Of a stretch of DNA of 14,169 bases, positions 13,509 to 14,169 are shown piece by piece. Both the position numbers and the translations under genes were made by a program. Positions within the stretch are counted from its first letter, which is position 1; each line of letters starts with the position of its first letter. Under the pieces are notes generated by a model. That model did not search any database. It was not told where the DNA came from and saw only the letters and a program-made list of their open reading frames with translations. This DNA comes from JAGXFP01 sp046484585. Its GTDB lineage: Bacteria; Desulfobacterota; Desulfobulbia; Desulfobulbales; JAGXFP01. The stretch lies in NCBI GenBank assembly GCA_046484585.1, contig JAWOIQ010000184.1, forward strand, positions 1 to 14,169. Direction: 5' to 3'.

Positions 13509-14169
13509 AAATTGTCGACAAAATCGCCGAGGAAGGGCTGGAGCTTTTCGGCGGCAACTTCGCGGTAAGTGCGGACCAGGCTGATCCCCATGCCATCGTG
13601 GTGAGGAGCAGCGAGATCGACACCGACGCCTGGCCCTCCCTGTTGGCGGTAGCCAGGGCCGGGGCAGGGGTCAATAATATCACGGTCAAAAAAGCCACCG
13701 AGCGGGGGATCTGCGTGCTTAACGCGCCGGGGGCCAACGCCAATGCGGTGGCGGAACTGGTTTTTATCATGCTGGGGATCAGCGCCAGGAATATCCATCT
13801 GGGCATCGATTTTTGCAAAGGTCTGGCCGGTTTGCCCGCAGCGTCCCTTAAGGAAAAGGTCGAGGCCCGTAAGAAACAGTTTCGCGGTTTCGAACTGGCG
13901 GGCAGGACTCTGGGGGTTCTCGGCCTGGGCCAGATCGGCCTCCGGGTCGCCAATGCCGGGCTGAGCCACGGCATGCGGGTAATCGGGTTCGATCCCTTCC
14001 CCTCCCTTGCTAATATCCACCAGCTTTCGGCCGAGGTGGGGCTGGCCCGTTCTATCAACGAGCTGTTGAGCCAGGCGGAAATCCTCACCCTGCATCTGCC
14101 GTTAAGTGACAAAACCAGAGGGCTGGTCAATCGCGACTTCCTGGCCGGATTAAAGGACGGCGCCATCCT
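13496..14169 (+). CDS. serA: D-3-phosphoglycerate dehydrogenase family protein, N-terminal part (runs off the window)
   Basis: Expected to oxidise 3-phosphoglycerate with NAD+, the first step of serine synthesis. ATG 13496 has GGAG (13485-13488) seven bases upstream and overlaps the last 13 bases of the maturase gene, so coupled translation is likely. The 224 visible residues show RAGAGVNNI (54-62), NAPGANANAVAE (76-87), the NAD-binding GLGQIG (143-148) with Asp166 at the end of the next strand, and HLPLSDKTRGLVN (200-212). The catalytic Arg/Glu/His and any ACT domain lie beyond the window. Other D-2-hydroxyacid dehydrogenases share this fold, but the RAGAGVNNI/NAPGANA pattern favours the serine enzyme. 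Serine is the carbon skeleton of selenocysteine, a suggestive but unproven link to the upstream genes. Confidence 0.88.
   Translation, partial: MFRVKIVDKIAEEGLELFGGNFAVSADQADPHAIVVRSSEIDTDAWPSLLAVARAGAGVNNITVKKATERGICVLNAPGANANAVAELVFIMLGISARNIHLGIDFCKGLAGLPAASLKEKVEARKKQFRGFELAGRTLGVLGLGQIGLRVANAGLSHGMRVIGFDPFPSLANIHQLSAEVGLARSINELLSQAEILTLHLPLSDKTRGLVNRDFLAGLKDGAI

Noticed and set aside
1..14169. CRISPR array or insertion sequence
   Set aside because: No regularly spaced direct repeats and no transposase gene on either strand; the repeats present are inverted and irregularly placed.

Overview
The window looks like part of a Desulfobacterota (deltaproteobacterial) chromosome. This rests on gene content only: selenoprotein decoding signs, a CorA/DksA-like/HPF housekeeping set, a di-heme peroxidase, and a radical SAM/selenopeptide pair of a kind I associate with that phylum. 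Naming a genus would be guesswork.

Layout. Positions 1-2105 hold the end of a DUF167 gene, an adenylylsulfate kinase (cysC) and GDP-mannose 4,6-dehydratase (gmd). These are visibly less GC-rich than the rest. A Lon protease (+) and a CorA-type Mg/Co transporter (-) follow and converge with only 16 bases between them. After a repeat-filled gap come a DksA/TraR-type zinc-finger protein and an HPF ribosome-hibernation domain fused to a cold-shock-like domain. Next is selD, whose in-frame UGA codon 17 is read as selenocysteine, followed one base later by a TauE/SafE-family permease. A secreted di-heme cytochrome c peroxidase follows. The last block is a short selenopeptide precursor (sbtA-like) with two in-frame UGA codons, its radical SAM/SPASM maturase (sbtM-like), and a D-3-phosphoglycerate dehydrogenase whose start overlaps the maturase stop and which runs off the end.

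The selenium theme ties the second half together. SelD makes selenophosphate, the donor for Sec-tRNA; the downstream permease may move an oxyanion or sulfur/selenium species; the precursor needs Sec at two TGUG motifs; and the maturase is expected to act there. Both selenoprotein genes would be miscalled by a standard gene finder: selD loses its N-terminus, including the active site, and the precursor loses its modified C-terminal core. Each UGA has a hairpin at bacterial-SECIS-like spacing; the one after the second UGA of the precursor has an apical GCA-GGU-UGC similar to the fdhF SECIS apex as I remember it.

The intergenic spaces hold at least three unrelated inverted-repeat families. One has CCTGAATCCGTGA ends, with two full copies and one solo end. 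One has TGTCATTTCGA/GAGAAATCTT arms. One has GTCATTGCGAG arms, nested in an outer inverted repeat. No transposase, CRISPR array, rRNA or tRNA was seen.
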